A stretch of DNA of 64,000 nucleotides from Deinococcus hopiensis KR-140 (GTDB taxonomy: Bacteria > Deinococcota > Deinococci > Deinococcales > Deinococcaceae): assembly GCF_900176165.1 (NCBI RefSeq), contig NZ_FWWU01000009.1, positions 2,977,001 to 3,041,000 of the forward strand. Direction: 5' to 3'. Positions within the stretch are counted from its first letter, which is position 1. Each line of letters opens with the position of its first letter. A program made the position numbers and the translations under genes. Positions 19,328-31,481 of this stretch are shown piece after piece. The notes under the pieces were generated by a model. That model saw only the letters and a program-made list of their open reading frames with translations, was not told the DNA's origin and ran no database searches.

Positions 19328-19647
19328 GCCACCCCACCGTCACCGTTCGTATCCGCGACGCGCTGCGCTACGCCCAGGGCCGCGCCGAGAAACTGGGCCG
19401 CACCCAGCAGCTCGAACTGGGCGAGAACCTGTTTCTCCGCATCGGGCCGGGGGGGCGCAAGTTTTTGCTGTTTTGCCTAGACGGCGAACCCGAGCCCAGC
19501 GCCGCCCGCGCGGTGGCCGAGGCGTTGGGCCTGCGTGAACCCCAGTACGGCTGGCACCAGGGCGAGACGCTGCGTTCGCTGACGGTGGTGGAGGCGGGGG
19601 CTGAGGGTGAAGTCCCAGCACTTCCCCCCACACCTGATCAACCTTGA
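19324..19647 (+). CDS. Conserved-looking small protein of unknown function
   Basis: 107 residues starting with GTG inside the tetR stop (GTGA). It is basic at the N-terminus (VRIRDALRYAQGRAEKLGR), with a central hydrophobic strand (KFLLFCLDGE) and a proline-rich tail. No membrane segment, signal peptide or known motif is seen. Overlap with the regulator suggests joint expression. A longer in-frame start (19051) lies entirely inside tetR and is rejected. Confidence 0.6.
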   Translation: MSHPTVTVRIRDALRYAQGRAEKLGRTQQLELGENLFLRIGPGGRKFLLFCLDGEPEPSAARAVAEALGLREPQYGWHQGETLRSLTVVEAGAEGEVPALPPTPDQP

Positions 19648-19704
19648 ATCTTCCTTGAGCTTGCGCTGAACCGCACGGGCCGCGGGGCAGGTACGGTGAC
19701 GCGT

Positions 19705-20166
19705 GTGAAAAAAGCTCTCCCTCTGCTGGCCGCGCCCCTTGCCCTCGCCGCCTGCTCGACGCTCGGCCTGCCCAACGGAGACGTGACGGGCAGCATCTCC
19801 GGCACCGCACCCGCAGGCGGCGACGTGCGCCTGGCCCTGCTGGGCCGCACGGGCGGCGGCTTCGAGAACAACGCGGTGGATCAGGTGGATGTGGGCACCT
19901 TCAACCCGCAAAAGCGCGTGTACGCGATCTCGCTGCCCGCGGCTCCGCGCGCGGGTGCCTACGAGGTCACCGCTTATGTGGACAGCAACGGCAACAAGGC
20001 CTACGACGCCGGTGAACCCCGAACCACGTATCAAAACCGCTTCCTGATCTACTCGAACAGCGACCTGGGCCTGTTCGGCTTTAACGTCAAGCAGGGGTGG
20101 AACCGCGTGGAGGGCAGCGCAGTAAGCCAGGGACGGCCCTTTAGCGGCTTTGACCTGAGGTGGTAG
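19705..20166 (+). CDS. Putative lipoprotein
   Basis: 153 residues. GTG 19705 is chosen over GTG 19696 because TACGGT (19692-19697) ends exactly seven bases before it. From there the protein starts with an ideal lipoprotein signal, KKALPLLAAPLALAAC, with the lipobox cysteine about residue 17. The mature part is a small beta-rich domain (VTAYVDSNGNKAYDAGEP looks like a calcium-type turn). Function unknown. It is followed by a strong bidirectional terminator. Confidence 0.7.
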   Translation: MKKALPLLAAPLALAACSTLGLPNGDVTGSISGTAPAGGDVRLALLGRTGGGFENNAVDQVDVGTFNPQKRVYAISLPAAPRAGAYEVTAYVDSNGNKAYDAGEPRTTYQNRFLIYSNSDLGLFGFNVKQGWNRVEGSAVSQGRPFSGFDLRW

Positions 20167-20174
20167 GCACCCAG

Positions 20175-20213
20175 GCAAAGGGGAGCGGCCCACCCGGAGC
20201 CGCTCCCCTTTGC
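20175..20213. terminator. 15-bp perfect hairpin between convergent genes
   Basis: GCAAAGGGGAGCGGC (20175-20189) pairs perfectly with 20199-20213 around a nine-base loop, serving the lipoprotein gene and the convergent SRPBCC gene. Confidence 0.75.
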
Positions 20214-20224
20214 GCTACTGAACA

Positions 20225-20902
20225 TTATGCGACGGGATTTGCACCCTCGAAGGTGGTTTTGAAGTTCTGAAGATCGTCGGCGATCTGCTGGCTGGGCTCC
20301 TCGCCGAACAGCTTGGCGACGGCCGCGCCGAGCGCTCCGGCGGGGGGACGGTACGACAGCGCCACGTGAATGCGGGTGCCGCCACCCGGCAGACTCTCGA
20401 ACTGCACGCTGCCCGCGTTGTCCACCGTCGCGCCGGGAAGGGAGTGCCAGCCGATGCGTTCGCCGGGCTTGTCGTTCACTATCTCGGCTTCCCACTCCAC
20501 GTGGGTGCCCAGCGGGGCCTTCGCCACCCAGCGGCTGCGGCGCTCGTCCAGCACGGTTACGCTCTCGAGGTGACTCATGATGCGGGGCAGGTTTTCAAGT
20601 TGACGCCAGTAGGCGTACACCTGCTGCGCCGGGCGGTCGATCACGATGCTGTGCTCGACAAAGATGGGCTTGGCCGCGTTCGCCGTGCCGTTCAGGCCCG
20701 CCGCTGCCATCACCGGGTCGTTGCCCGTGGCCGCGCGGTAGGCGAGGTACCCGCCGACAGCGGCCATGCTCAGGCCCAGGAAGCCGCGGCGGCGCAGGCC
20801 CAGCAGCAGCAGGGCACCGCCCGCCGCGCCGCCAATCATGCGGCTCTGGTCCATGCTCTTGCCCTCTTCCTTGCTGTTCTCGATGTTCATATTCGGTCCC
20901 AT
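20225..20902 (-). CDS. Membrane-anchored SRPBCC (cyclase/dehydrase-like) protein
   Basis: 225 residues. A glycine-rich hydrophobic region at ~20-65 (GGAAGGALLLLGLRRRG, LSMAAVGGYLAYRAATG) resembles the YgaP-type membrane segment that often precedes this domain. Residues ~80-220 are SRPBCC: IVIDRPAQQVYAYWRQLENLP, then WEAEIVNDKPGERIGWHS and GGGTRIHVALSY. The fold binds hydrophobic ligands; the ligand is unknown. GGAGG lies seven bases before ATG 20902, and TACACT further upstream is a probable -10. Confidence 0.85.
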   Translation of the reverse strand: MGPNMNIENSKEEGKSMDQSRMIGGAAGGALLLLGLRRRGFLGLSMAAVGGYLAYRAATGNDPVMAAAGLNGTANAAKPIFVEHSIVIDRPAQQVYAYWRQLENLPRIMSHLESVTVLDERRSRWVAKAPLGTHVEWEAEIVNDKPGERIGWHSLPGATVDNAGSVQFESLPGGGTRIHVALSYRPPAGALGAAVAKLFGEEPSQQIADDLQNFKTTFEGANPVA

Positions 20903-21023
20903 GGTCGTTCCTCCGTTGCGGGCAGTGTAGGGGCGGGGCCAAAGAGGCCACGTGAATCCTTCCCCAACCTACATTTAAAGAGGCGGCCAGGAAAAGGGCG
21001 TCGCGCGAAGGATGGAGGAAGCG

Positions 21024-21335
21024 TTAGCTCCCCGTGCGGTCGCCGTTGCGGTCGTTGCCGCTCGCGCCGATGATGTCGGCGTCTTCTGTATCGCCCGTGG
21101 GGCGGACCATGCCGCTGTTGTCGCTCTGGCGCGCGGGGTCCGGCATTGCGCCCGTCTCGGTGCCCTGACCGTGGATGGTCTGCATGGCGGCCCGGTCCAC
21201 TGCCGTCTGCGGCCCCGTTGCCAGGTTGGAATCGAGATTCGTGTTGGCATCGGGAGATTCGGGCGTCGCGCCCATATAGCTCGCTCCACCCGCTGGGGTT
21301 TTGCCGGACGGGTTGTCTCTGGAATCGTCGTTCAT
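21024..21335 (-). CDS. Small hydrophilic, probably disordered protein
   Basis: 103 residues, rich in Asp, Asn, Gly, Ser and Thr with almost no hydrophobic core (start MNDDSRDNPSGK, end NDRNGDRTGS). AGGAGG sits ideally before the ATG; longer in-frame starts lack this. Composition is like the small acidic hydrophilic proteins linked to desiccation tolerance, but no motif proves that. It is a single gene between the SRPBCC gene and the divergent EamA operon. Confidence 0.6.
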   Translation of the reverse strand: MNDDSRDNPSGKTPAGGASYMGATPESPDANTNLDSNLATGPQTAVDRAAMQTIHGQGTETGAMPDPARQSDNSGMVRPTGDTEDADIIGASGNDRNGDRTGS

Positions 21336-21460
21336 GGAGAAACCTCCTGTACTGGGTGGCGCTGGACCGGATACAAACTTCGGTGTCTTCCATCCTTCCC
21401 CGCTCCGCTGACCGCGCGGATGTGTCGCCCTTGATGCCCTCCTTATGGAGGGGCAGGCGC

Positions 21461-21473
21461 TAGGCTGATACCC
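21461..21473 (+). promoter_or_regulatory. -10 element for the EamA/ABC operon
   Basis: TAGGCT (21461-21466) is followed by seven bases and ATG 21474, the same spacing as at yqeK. No clear -35 is seen. Confidence 0.55.
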
Positions 21474-21517
21474 ATGGCTCCGGTTGCCCTCTTCCACGCC
21501 CTTCTCCGGCAGGCCCC

Positions 21518-21521
<4 letters not shown>
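21474..21521 (+). CDS. 15-codon leaderless leader ORF coupled to the EamA gene
   Basis: ATG 21474 encodes MAPVALFHALLRQAP and ends in TGA at 21519-21521. That stop overlaps the EamA ATG (21518-21520) in an ATGA junction. The start lies seven bases after a TAGGCT -10, so the small ORF would be read from the 5' end of the mRNA. The EamA start has no good Shine-Dalgarno. The peptide is hydrophobic and alanine/leucine-rich. Coupling is inferred from position only. Confidence 0.45.
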
Positions 21522-22410
<889 letters not shown>

Positions 22411-22414
<4 letters not shown>

Positions 22415-23913
22415 GCCAGGCAGCGCTGAGAGAGGACGTGCAGGAGGTGCGGGTGGACGTGGCCGTGCGCCTCTCCGGCGTCACGGTGCGCCTGGGACGT
22501 CAGACTGTGCTGAAGGACCTGAACCTCACCGTGCCGCACGGCGAATTCCTGGCAGTGATCGGCCCCTCGGGCGAAGGCAAGAGCACGCTTCTGCGGGTGC
22601 TGGCCGGACTGCTGCGCCCCGCAGAAGGAACGGTGGCGGTGGCCTCGCCCCCAGCGCTGATGTTTCAAGATGACCGGCTGCTGCCCTGGCGCACGGCGCT
22701 GAGAAACGTGGAGTTGCCGCGTGACCTGGGGACCGGGGGCACGCTCGCTCCCCGCGAGGCGCTGCACCTGGTGGGCATGGACGCCTACTGCGGCTATTTC
22801 CCCGCGCAGCTCTCGGGGGGGATGCGGGCGAGGGTGGCGCTGGCCCGCGCGCTGGCGCAGAGCAACGACGTGCTGCTGCTGGACGAACCCTTCGCGGCGC
22901 TCGACGCCCTGGTGCGCGAGCGCTTCAACGCCGAGCTACGCCACCTGCACGAGAAGACGGGCCGCACCACCATCCTCGTCACCCACTCCATCCGGGAGGC
23001 CGCAACGCTGGCCGACCGGGTGGCCGTGCTACGCGGGGGGCGAATTCTGGCCGTGCTCGATACCCGCGAGAAGACCCAAGCGCCCCCCGCCAGCCCCATC
23101 GAAACGCAGCTCCGCTCACTGCTGGGCGCGGGGGACAGCACCCGGATCCAGGTGGACCCGCCCGCCCAACCCTCGCGCGGCTGGCTCGCGCCCACGGCCG
23201 CCCTGCTCGCCGGGCTGCTGTTGTGGGAAGTTGTGGCGCGGGCGCTTCATCAGCCGTTCATCCTGCCCAGCCCGACGCAGGTGTGGGCGGCCTTGCTCAA
23301 GACGCCCAGCGAGTTCGCGGGCTTCGCGCGCGTCACGGTGGCTGTCACGCTGCTCGGCGGGCTGCTCGGCTCTCTGGCGGGGGTGCTGATCGGCTATCCG
23401 CTGGGCAAATCGCGGCCCCTGGAGCGCTTTCTGAGCCCCTTCGTGGTGGCGTCGCAGAGTACGCCCATCGTGGTGCTGGTGCCCATCCTGACCGCATGGT
23501 TCGGCTTCGGGGCGCTGCCCGCCGTGCTGGTCAGCGCCCTGAGTGCGCTGTACCCGCTGATGGTGTCCACCATTGTCGGGGTACGCGAGGTGCGGGCCAC
23601 CGATCACGAACTGTTTTCCACCCTGCACGCCACCCCCTGGCAGCGCCTGACCCGGCTGGAACTGCCCTCGGCCCTCCCCGTCATGCTGGGTGGGCTGCGG
23701 CTGTCGCTATCGCTGGCGCTGATCGGCGCAGTGGTGTGGGAAACGGTGACCAACCAGACCAAGGGGCTCGGTTACGCGCTCAACCAGGCCCGCACCTACT
23801 ACGACATGCCCCGCCAGTTCGCAGCCATCGTGCTGCTGGTGCTCCTGGGGGTGGCGCTGTACCTGATCGTGACCACGCTGGAACGACGGGCATTACGGAG
23901 GCGGGGAAGGTAG
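22411..23913 (+). CDS. Fused ABC transporter: SsuB/TauB-like ATPase plus SsuC/TauC-like permease
   Basis: 500 residues joining two normally separate subunits. Residues ~15-225 are an ATPase with Walker A GPSGEGKSTLL, signature LSGGMRARVALARAL and Walker B LLLDEPFAALD. A linker leads to a BPD_transp_1 permease (~265-490) with about six helices, including SQSTPIVVLVPILTAWFG, the EAA-like loop ELFSTLHATPWQRLTRLELPSALP and LSLALIGAVVWE. Homologues import sulfonates, thiamine precursors or riboflavin. No periplasmic binding protein gene is adjacent, so the substrate is open. The fusion is continuous, with no frameshift. Confidence 0.88.
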
Positions 23914-23970
23914 GAGGGGTTTGTCGCTTTCCCTGCGGACAGCGCCCCCACACCACTTACCCTGATGGTC

Positions 23971-24375
23971 ATGAATAGACCCGTCGTATGTGTGGGCGCA
24001 CTCGTGTGGGGACCGGACGGCCGGGTGCTGCTCGTCCGAACGACGAAGTGGCGCGGGTTGTGGGGGGTGCCCGGCGGCAAGGTGGACTGGGGTGAAACCC
24101 TGGAGCAGGCGGCGGTCCGCGAATTCCGTGAGGAAACGGGCCTGAGGTTGCGAGACGTCAGGTACGCCCAGACGCAGGAAGCGGTGCTGAGCGAGGAGTT
24201 CCACAAGCCCGCCCACATGCTGCTGGTGGACTTCTTCGCGCGGACCGACGACACGGCCATCACGCCCAACGGGGAGATCGAGACGTGGGCCTGGAGTTCG
24301 CTGGAAGAAACGGAAGCTTACCCGCTGAACACCTATACCAAGACCTTGGTGGACCTGGCCCGGAGACGCGGATGA
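23971..24375 (+). CDS. Nudix hydrolase
   Basis: 134 residues with a full Nudix box (GGKVDWGETLEQAAVREFRE, then ETGL). ATG 23971 is preferred over ATG 23965 because TACCCT (23958-23963) ends seven bases before it. The family cleaves nucleoside diphosphates linked to another moiety; the many Nudix paralogues of Deinococcus have varied substrates. The 3' end overlaps the SDR gene by ATGA. Confidence 0.88.
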   Translation: MNRPVVCVGALVWGPDGRVLLVRTTKWRGLWGVPGGKVDWGETLEQAAVREFREETGLRLRDVRYAQTQEAVLSEEFHKPAHMLLVDFFARTDDTAITPNGEIETWAWSSLEETEAYPLNTYTKTLVDLARRRG

Positions 24376-25100
24376 GCGGGAATCAGAGGGGCACGGCCCT
24401 CGTCACCGGGGCAGCCCGCGGCATTGGGCGGGCGCTGGCCGTCGCCCTGGCGGGTGAGGGGTACGCGGTGGCCGTTCATTACCGGGGCAGCGAGGAGGAC
24501 GCGCGGGAAACGGCGAGGCAATGCCAGGCCCACGGCGTCCTCGCCACCACCTTACAGGCCGACGTAACGGAGCCCGGGCAGGCCCGGCAACTCGTCCACA
24601 CCGCCCACACCGCCTTTCCTGACCTTCCCCTCGCCGTGCTGCTCAACAACGTGGGCAACTACGTCCACAAGCCCCTGCTCGAAACCACTGACGCCGAGTG
24701 GACGGAGATGCTGTCGAGCAACCTCACCGCCACCTTCGCCACCTGTCAGGAGGCCGCGCCCCTGATGCGGGAGGCGGGCTTCGGGCGCATCGTGAATCTG
24801 GGATACGCGGGCGCAAGGCACCAGGTGGCCCGCCCTGGCATCGTGCCCTACGCGATTGCCAAGGCAGGCGTGCTGCACCTCACGCACGCGTTGGGCAAAG
24901 TGCTATCGGGCACGGGCGTCAGCGTGAACGTCGTCTCGCCCGGCGTGATCGAAACGTCAGTCAGCCAGCCCCTGCGCGAAATCCCTGCTGGACGCGTCGG
25001 CACCGTGGCCGAACTCGTGGACGCTGCCCTGTATTTCGTGCGGGCCAGCGACTACGTAACCGGGCAGGAGCTGGAAGTGGCGGGAGGCTGGAACTTATAG
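24372..25100 (+). CDS. Short-chain dehydrogenase/reductase
   Basis: 242 residues. The Rossmann motif is TGAARGIGRALAVAL, the structural block is LLNNVGNYV, and the catalytic Tyr-x3-Lys is in VPYAIAKAGVLHL. The end YVTGQELEVAGGWNL is typical of FabG-like SDRs. The catalytic serine position reads NLGYAGARHQ, so the usual Ser is not obvious. Substrate unknown. It starts inside the Nudix stop codon (ATGA) and forms a two-gene unit with it. Confidence 0.85.
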   Translation: MSGNQRGTALVTGAARGIGRALAVALAGEGYAVAVHYRGSEEDARETARQCQAHGVLATTLQADVTEPGQARQLVHTAHTAFPDLPLAVLLNNVGNYVHKPLLETTDAEWTEMLSSNLTATFATCQEAAPLMREAGFGRIVNLGYAGARHQVARPGIVPYAIAKAGVLHLTHALGKVLSGTGVSVNVVSPGVIETSVSQPLREIPAGRVGTVAELVDAALYFVRASDYVTGQELEVAGGWNL

Positions 25101-25163
25101 GTCGCCAGTGGCCAGTCGGCAGCAAGGGGGCTTGATCCTGGTCGCTGGCTGCCGGCGACTTCC

Positions 25164-25664
25164 CTACCTGACCGCCTTTACCTGCAAGTCCAGCACCGCC
25201 CGCGCCGCGCGGGGCAGTTCGTGCGTCTGGTCCGTGATGTAGAGCAGGCGGCCATTGGAGTCGGTCACGCGGGCCATGACCGCGTAGGTCCGCCTGGCGC
25301 TGATACGCGAGGGGCTGAACTGGATCTGGTAGGGCGTGGAGAGGCGCGAGGCGGGGAAACTTACGGTCAGCAGGGCCTTGCTGGGCGCGTCCATCACGGT
25401 CACGTCCTCCAGGGTGAGGATGACCTTGCTGCCCGCAGGCAGGCGCACGTCGCGGGGCGCGCGGATCCGACCGGCCACCACGCGCCAGCCTTTCGGCGCA
25501 TCCATCATGGTGCTGCTCGTCGCCGAAGTCGTCGTGGTGGTGGTGACCGTCCCCGAGGACATGCTGCTCCCCATCTGGGAACTGGGCTTGGTGATGCGGA
25601 TGCCCTGGGCGAGTGCCGGAGTTGCCAGCAGGGTGACCGTGAGCAGCAGCGTGAGTCGTTTCAT
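25164..25664 (-). CDS. Secreted YbaY-like protein
   Basis: 166 residues from ATG 25664. TAGCGT (25672-25677, minus strand) ends seven bases before that ATG; the in-frame GTG at 25673 overlaps the -10 and is rejected. The signal peptide is KRLTLLLTVTLLATPALAQ. A Thr/Ser-rich linker leads to a YbaY/YscW-type beta domain with ValTLED-like VILTLEDVTVMDAPSKALL and TDSNGRLLYITDQ. E. coli YbaY is an outer-membrane lipoprotein of unclear role; here no lipobox is present, so the protein may be periplasmic. Confidence 0.75.
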   Translation of the reverse strand: MKRLTLLLTVTLLATPALAQGIRITKPSSQMGSSMSSGTVTTTTTTSATSSTMMDAPKGWRVVAGRIRAPRDVRLPAGSKVILTLEDVTVMDAPSKALLTVSFPASRLSTPYQIQFSPSRISARRTYAVMARVTDSNGRLLYITDQTHELPRAARAVLDLQVKAVR

Positions 25665-25802
25665 ACGGTTCACGCTAGGGGTCCGGGCGGGTCAGGTACG
25701 AGGGGCGACGGTGAGGACTTCCTTTACCTTCAGCCGTCTGCGTTCAGCCATATACAGAAGGCGTGCCCATTTTTTCGGACTCGACCATGCTCTAATCGGA
25801 CC

Positions 25803-26471
25803 ATGCCTGCCGCCTCTCCTCTTCCCCCTCTCGCCGATCATGCCGAGGGCCTCGCATGGCTGAGCCGTGATCCTGCGCTGGGAGCCATGCTCGCTCCGCT
25901 TCCGGCCCTGCCCGTACTGACGCCGGCGCCAGACCCCTTTGGGACGCTGGTGCGGAGCGTGGTGGGACAGCAGCTCTCGGTGAAGGCGGCGGCGAGCATC
26001 CATACCCGGCTCTGCACAGCGCTGGGAGGCGTCTCCGCCGAAACGCTGCGCGGAGCAGTCCCCGAGAACCTGCGCGCCCAGGGCCTGTCGTGGGCCAAGG
26101 TCCGCACCGTGCAGGCCCTCGCGGACGCGGCACTCTCGGGAGCGGTGGACTTCGAACAGCTGTCGGCCCTGCCTGACGAGGAAGTCATTGCGGCCCTCAC
26201 GCCGCTCCCCGGCATCGGGCGCTGGACGGTGGAGATGTTCCTGCTGTTCGGCCTCGCGCGGCCAGACGTGTTCAGCTTCGGGGATCTGGTGCTCCGGCAG
26301 GGGGTGGAGCGGCTCTACCCGGAGGCCACCACCCGCGCGGCGCAGGAGGCTGTGGTGGCAGCATGGTCCCCGTACCGTTCGCTGGCTTCCCGCGCCTTCT
26401 GGTTCGAGGTGGCGCTGCGGCGGGCGGCAGCGAAGGGAGGCGGAGAAGTGTCGCCGCTGGAGCCGGTGTAG
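25803..26471 (+). CDS. DNA-3-methyladenine glycosylase (AlkA-type, HhH-GPD)
   Basis: 222 residues. The SVVGQQLSVKAAASI block, the helix-hairpin-helix LTPLPGIGRWTVEMFLLF and the catalytic aspartate near Asp161 (DVFSFGDLVLRQG) define an AlkA-like HhH-GPD enzyme without the iron-sulfur cluster. It lacks the N-terminal AlkA extension, like the short form known from Deinococcus. It removes alkylated bases to start base excision repair. The TCTAAT six bases before the ATG is a weak -10 candidate. Confidence 0.88.
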   Translation: MPAASPLPPLADHAEGLAWLSRDPALGAMLAPLPALPVLTPAPDPFGTLVRSVVGQQLSVKAAASIHTRLCTALGGVSAETLRGAVPENLRAQGLSWAKVRTVQALADAALSGAVDFEQLSALPDEEVIAALTPLPGIGRWTVEMFLLFGLARPDVFSFGDLVLRQGVERLYPEATTRAAQEAVVAAWSPYRSLASRAFWFEVALRRAAAKGGGEVSPLEPV

Positions 26472-26648
26472 GACAGGAAGTGTCGCCGCCCACGCGCCCT
26501 CCACCCCGGCTTCGCCAGGCCCCCTCCCTTGTGAGAGAGGCCCACAACGTCTTCACCCCCTTCCCCTTACAGGACGCGTAGGGGTGCCGAGCAGTGGGAG
26601 GATGGATACACCCCGAGGGGACCGGAACGGCCCGAAGAGGGCGCGGCT

Positions 26649-26672
26649 CCCGGTGGCGGAAGACCCACCGGG
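26649..26672. terminator. Short hairpin between convergent genes
   Basis: CCCGGTGG (26649-26656) pairs with CCACCGGG (26665-26672). It lies in the 247-base gap between the convergent alkA-like and Crp genes, where nothing else is recognised. No T-run follows, so function is uncertain. Confidence 0.35.
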
Positions 26673-26718
26673 TCCAGATCAAATCCCAGCGATCAGACGC
26701 TAAACCATTCGGCGGTTT

Positions 26719-27408
<690 letters not shown>

Positions 27409-27418
27409 GGTTGTGCCC

Positions 27419-27447
27419 AGAATACCCGCAACTCGCCCCGCCTCCAA
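27419..27447 (-). promoter_or_regulatory. Promoter of the Crp/Fnr gene
   Basis: On the minus strand TTGGAG (27442-27447) and TATTCT (27419-27424) are separated by 17 bases, with the ATG ten bases further on. The 5' leader would be only a few bases. Confidence 0.55.
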
Positions 27448-27490
27448 ACAGCCCCCTTCCGCACGGCCCCACGAGGGTGAGACAGCCCAC

Positions 27491-27519
27491 GTGACATTCG
27501 CGGGAAAAAGTTTTAGACT
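27491..27519 (+). promoter_or_regulatory. Promoter of the acyl-CoA dehydrogenase gene
   Basis: GTGACA (27491-27496, five of six) and TAGACT (27514-27519) are spaced by exactly 17 bases. Transcription would give a leader of about 80 bases ending in AGGAGGAGAAGG before ATG 27607. Its -35 faces the divergent Crp promoter 43 bases away, so the Crp-like protein might control both. Confidence 0.6.
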
Positions 27520-27606
27520 CAGTACAACCAAACGTGCTGGGGTGCCTTGCTGTGCCGAGTGACGGTTCGAGAAGAAAGCCCCCGCCCCCCCAGGAGGAGA
27601 AGGTCT

Positions 27607-29445
<1,839 letters not shown>

Positions 29446-29460
29446 GCCAGAGACTTCTCC

Positions 29461-29495
29461 AGAAGAGCGCTTCCCAGAACGGGAAGCGCTCTTCT
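29461..29495 (+). terminator. 15-bp hairpin terminator of the acyl-CoA dehydrogenase gene
   Basis: AGAAGAGCGCTTCCC (29461-29475) pairs perfectly with 29481-29495 around a five-base loop. The 250 bases to its right hold no gene I can support. Confidence 0.75.
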
Positions 29496-29747
29496 CGTTG
29501 CTCTCGCCCAACCGTTTCCCCGTCTGCACGGCCACGCTCAGCAACGTCACCCCGCGCAGGACGGCGTTGTTCATCCGGTTGCGGGCCTCCCGCTGGCCGA
29601 CGTTGGGGCGGGGGGGGAGGTTGCCGCGTCCAGCGTCCATTGGCATGGACTTGAACCGGATGGAGGTGATGGGGGCTGGCACGGTCCCGCTCCCCACCCC
29701 AACGTGAAAGGTGCCTCCTGTCTTGGAGGCGCGGCTGCGGCGCGCGT

Positions 29748-30480
29748 CTACTTGTACAGCGGCCAGCCATTCCCCTTGAAATCCGCCTCACGCCATTTGG
29801 GGTGGTTGCCTTCGGTTTCCTGCAGCGCGGTGAGCAAGGTCACCGCGCACCCCTGGTGTTTCAGGAGTTGCTGGCACTTTTCGGGCAACGTGACCGGGGC
29901 GCCAGGATGCGCTGCGCGGCGGAGGTGTCTGCCGCCCGGCCAAACTGCGGGTAGACCAGCCGTGTGGGGCGGTACAAGGCGTTCATCCGGTTTGCCGCAA
30001 CGTTCAGGGGCAACAGCGCGAGCTTCCTGGGAACCCAGCGTCTTCAGTCGGCGGGTTGGCCAATCACGGCGAGCGCCGAATCGGGCCCGGAAAAGGGCAG
30101 GACCTCGGCGTTCACGGCCGCCTTGGCCCTCAGCGTCTGAGCGGTGACGATACTGCGCTCCCAGGGCGCTCACCGCCCAACTCGGTAAAGGCGCGGACAC
30201 CCTTCGTCTTGCCCAGGAGCGTCTTCTGGGGCACCCGCGCCACGGCGTGAATCCCGTTGAAATTCAGCGGCAACAGGGCCCGCACGTTCTCGACGCGGGG
30301 GTCCCGGTTAATCCGCTGCCGCCCCCTGAACACGCCGAGTTGCACGAAGGCCAGCGACACTTGGTTGTTCAGCAGTTCCAGGCGCTCGGTGCTGCCCGAA
30401 GTCTGACGCTGCAGCCATGGGGACGGGGTGCAGGCCCAGCCCAGGTCCACCGCGGAGGCGGTGGAGCCGTTCGGACCCGC
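29748..30480 (-). pseudogene. Decayed TAXI-type periplasmic solute receptor
   Basis: Minus-strand pieces match the intact TAXI protein at 32451-33332 in order but in shifting frames. NNQVSLAFVQ and RDPRVENVRALLPLNFNG correspond to DNQVSLAFVQ and KDPRVENIRALLPLHSEE. AVIGQPAD corresponds to AVVGQPAA. LALLPLNVAANRMNALYRPT corresponds to VNLVPVPMNDRLAAIYSPAK, and ETEGNHPKWREADFKGN, ending in WPLYK, corresponds to EDEGMHPKWQDVTF, ending in WPQYK. At least three frameshifts are needed. It is an inverted, broken paralogue lying about 2 kb from the good copy. Confidence 0.85.
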
Positions 30481-30486
30481 CGCCAC

Positions 30487-31481
30487 CTTTATGCGGCCGG
30501 GGGCGGCGGAGAGAAGCGGTCAGAAGCGCGCAAGGGCGGTGAAATGGACTTTTCTGCCGAATTGCCCGTTCGTGCCGGCTCCCTCGCGCCGTTTCCGTGG
30601 GGGTGCCTGGAATCAACGGAGGAGGCGGGTGTCAGCCGTTTGTCTGCCCGTGGCCCAAATTGGACCGCCCTGATCAGGAGAAGGCCAGCATTACTCCTCA
30701 CGGCCCAGCAAGGAGTTGACGCGCCGCCCGATGCCCCGGAAGTCTCCTCCACCTCTCCCCCGGGCACGCCTTGGAAAGCGGGCAGGGCGGCAGTGCAGGG
30801 TTGGCCGTCTTCGCGGCTGCCCTCGCTGGCGGCCCCGGTCACAGCGCCGAGAGGGCGCGCACGGGCCGGGCATACCGCTCCGGTCCCAGGCGCAGGGCCG
30901 CGGCTCCGAGGTGGGTGGGCCAGCACCCACCGGGTATCGGCCAGGCGCGACAGGCTTCTGAGCGGTTCCAAAGCTGTGCGCGTCTTCCTCGCCTGCGGGC
31001 ATGCGGCTCCACGAACGTCCGTAGGCGTGCAGGAAGGCCGCCGGCAGGTCCCGCATGTCCGCTGGTGCCGTTCCCCCCGCTGTCGCCGGGCGGCAACAGG
31101 TCCGAGGGCACCCGAAACTGCCGTGCGGCAAGCTGGTCGAACGCTTTGTCCCCTCGCGCCCAGACTCAAACAGCAGGCGTCCAGCGCGGTCAACTTGCGG
31201 GCGCGGTGATACGCACGGGGTTGGGAACCGTGCCCAGCCACGGGGACGCGCGTGTGGGCGAGCGCGGCGTGAGAAGCTGGCCGAGAAAGCCGTGGTGTCG
31301 CCGCAGGGCGCGGGCCTGATCAGCGGCGGTGATTCGGAGGGCGTCCTGCTGGGTCGGGGCCAGGCCCCCAGCGTGGCACAGCCCATTCCAGCGGCATAGG
31401 CTGAGGCCTGAAACCGCCGCCTTACGCGTTCCTGGCTGGGCACCTGGCAACCCCATGACGTTCGGAGGCGTATAAGGAGAT
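30487..31481. other. Gene-free kilobase, probably decayed coding sequence
   Basis: No frame across this GC-rich kilobase gives a convincing protein. Minus-strand scraps such as DALRITAADQARALRRHHG, then DLPAAFLHAYGRSW and WPIPGGCWPTHLGAAALR, have protein-like composition but jump between frames. They may be the remains of one gene transcribed toward the TAXI pseudogene. The family is not recognised. Confidence 0.35.
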
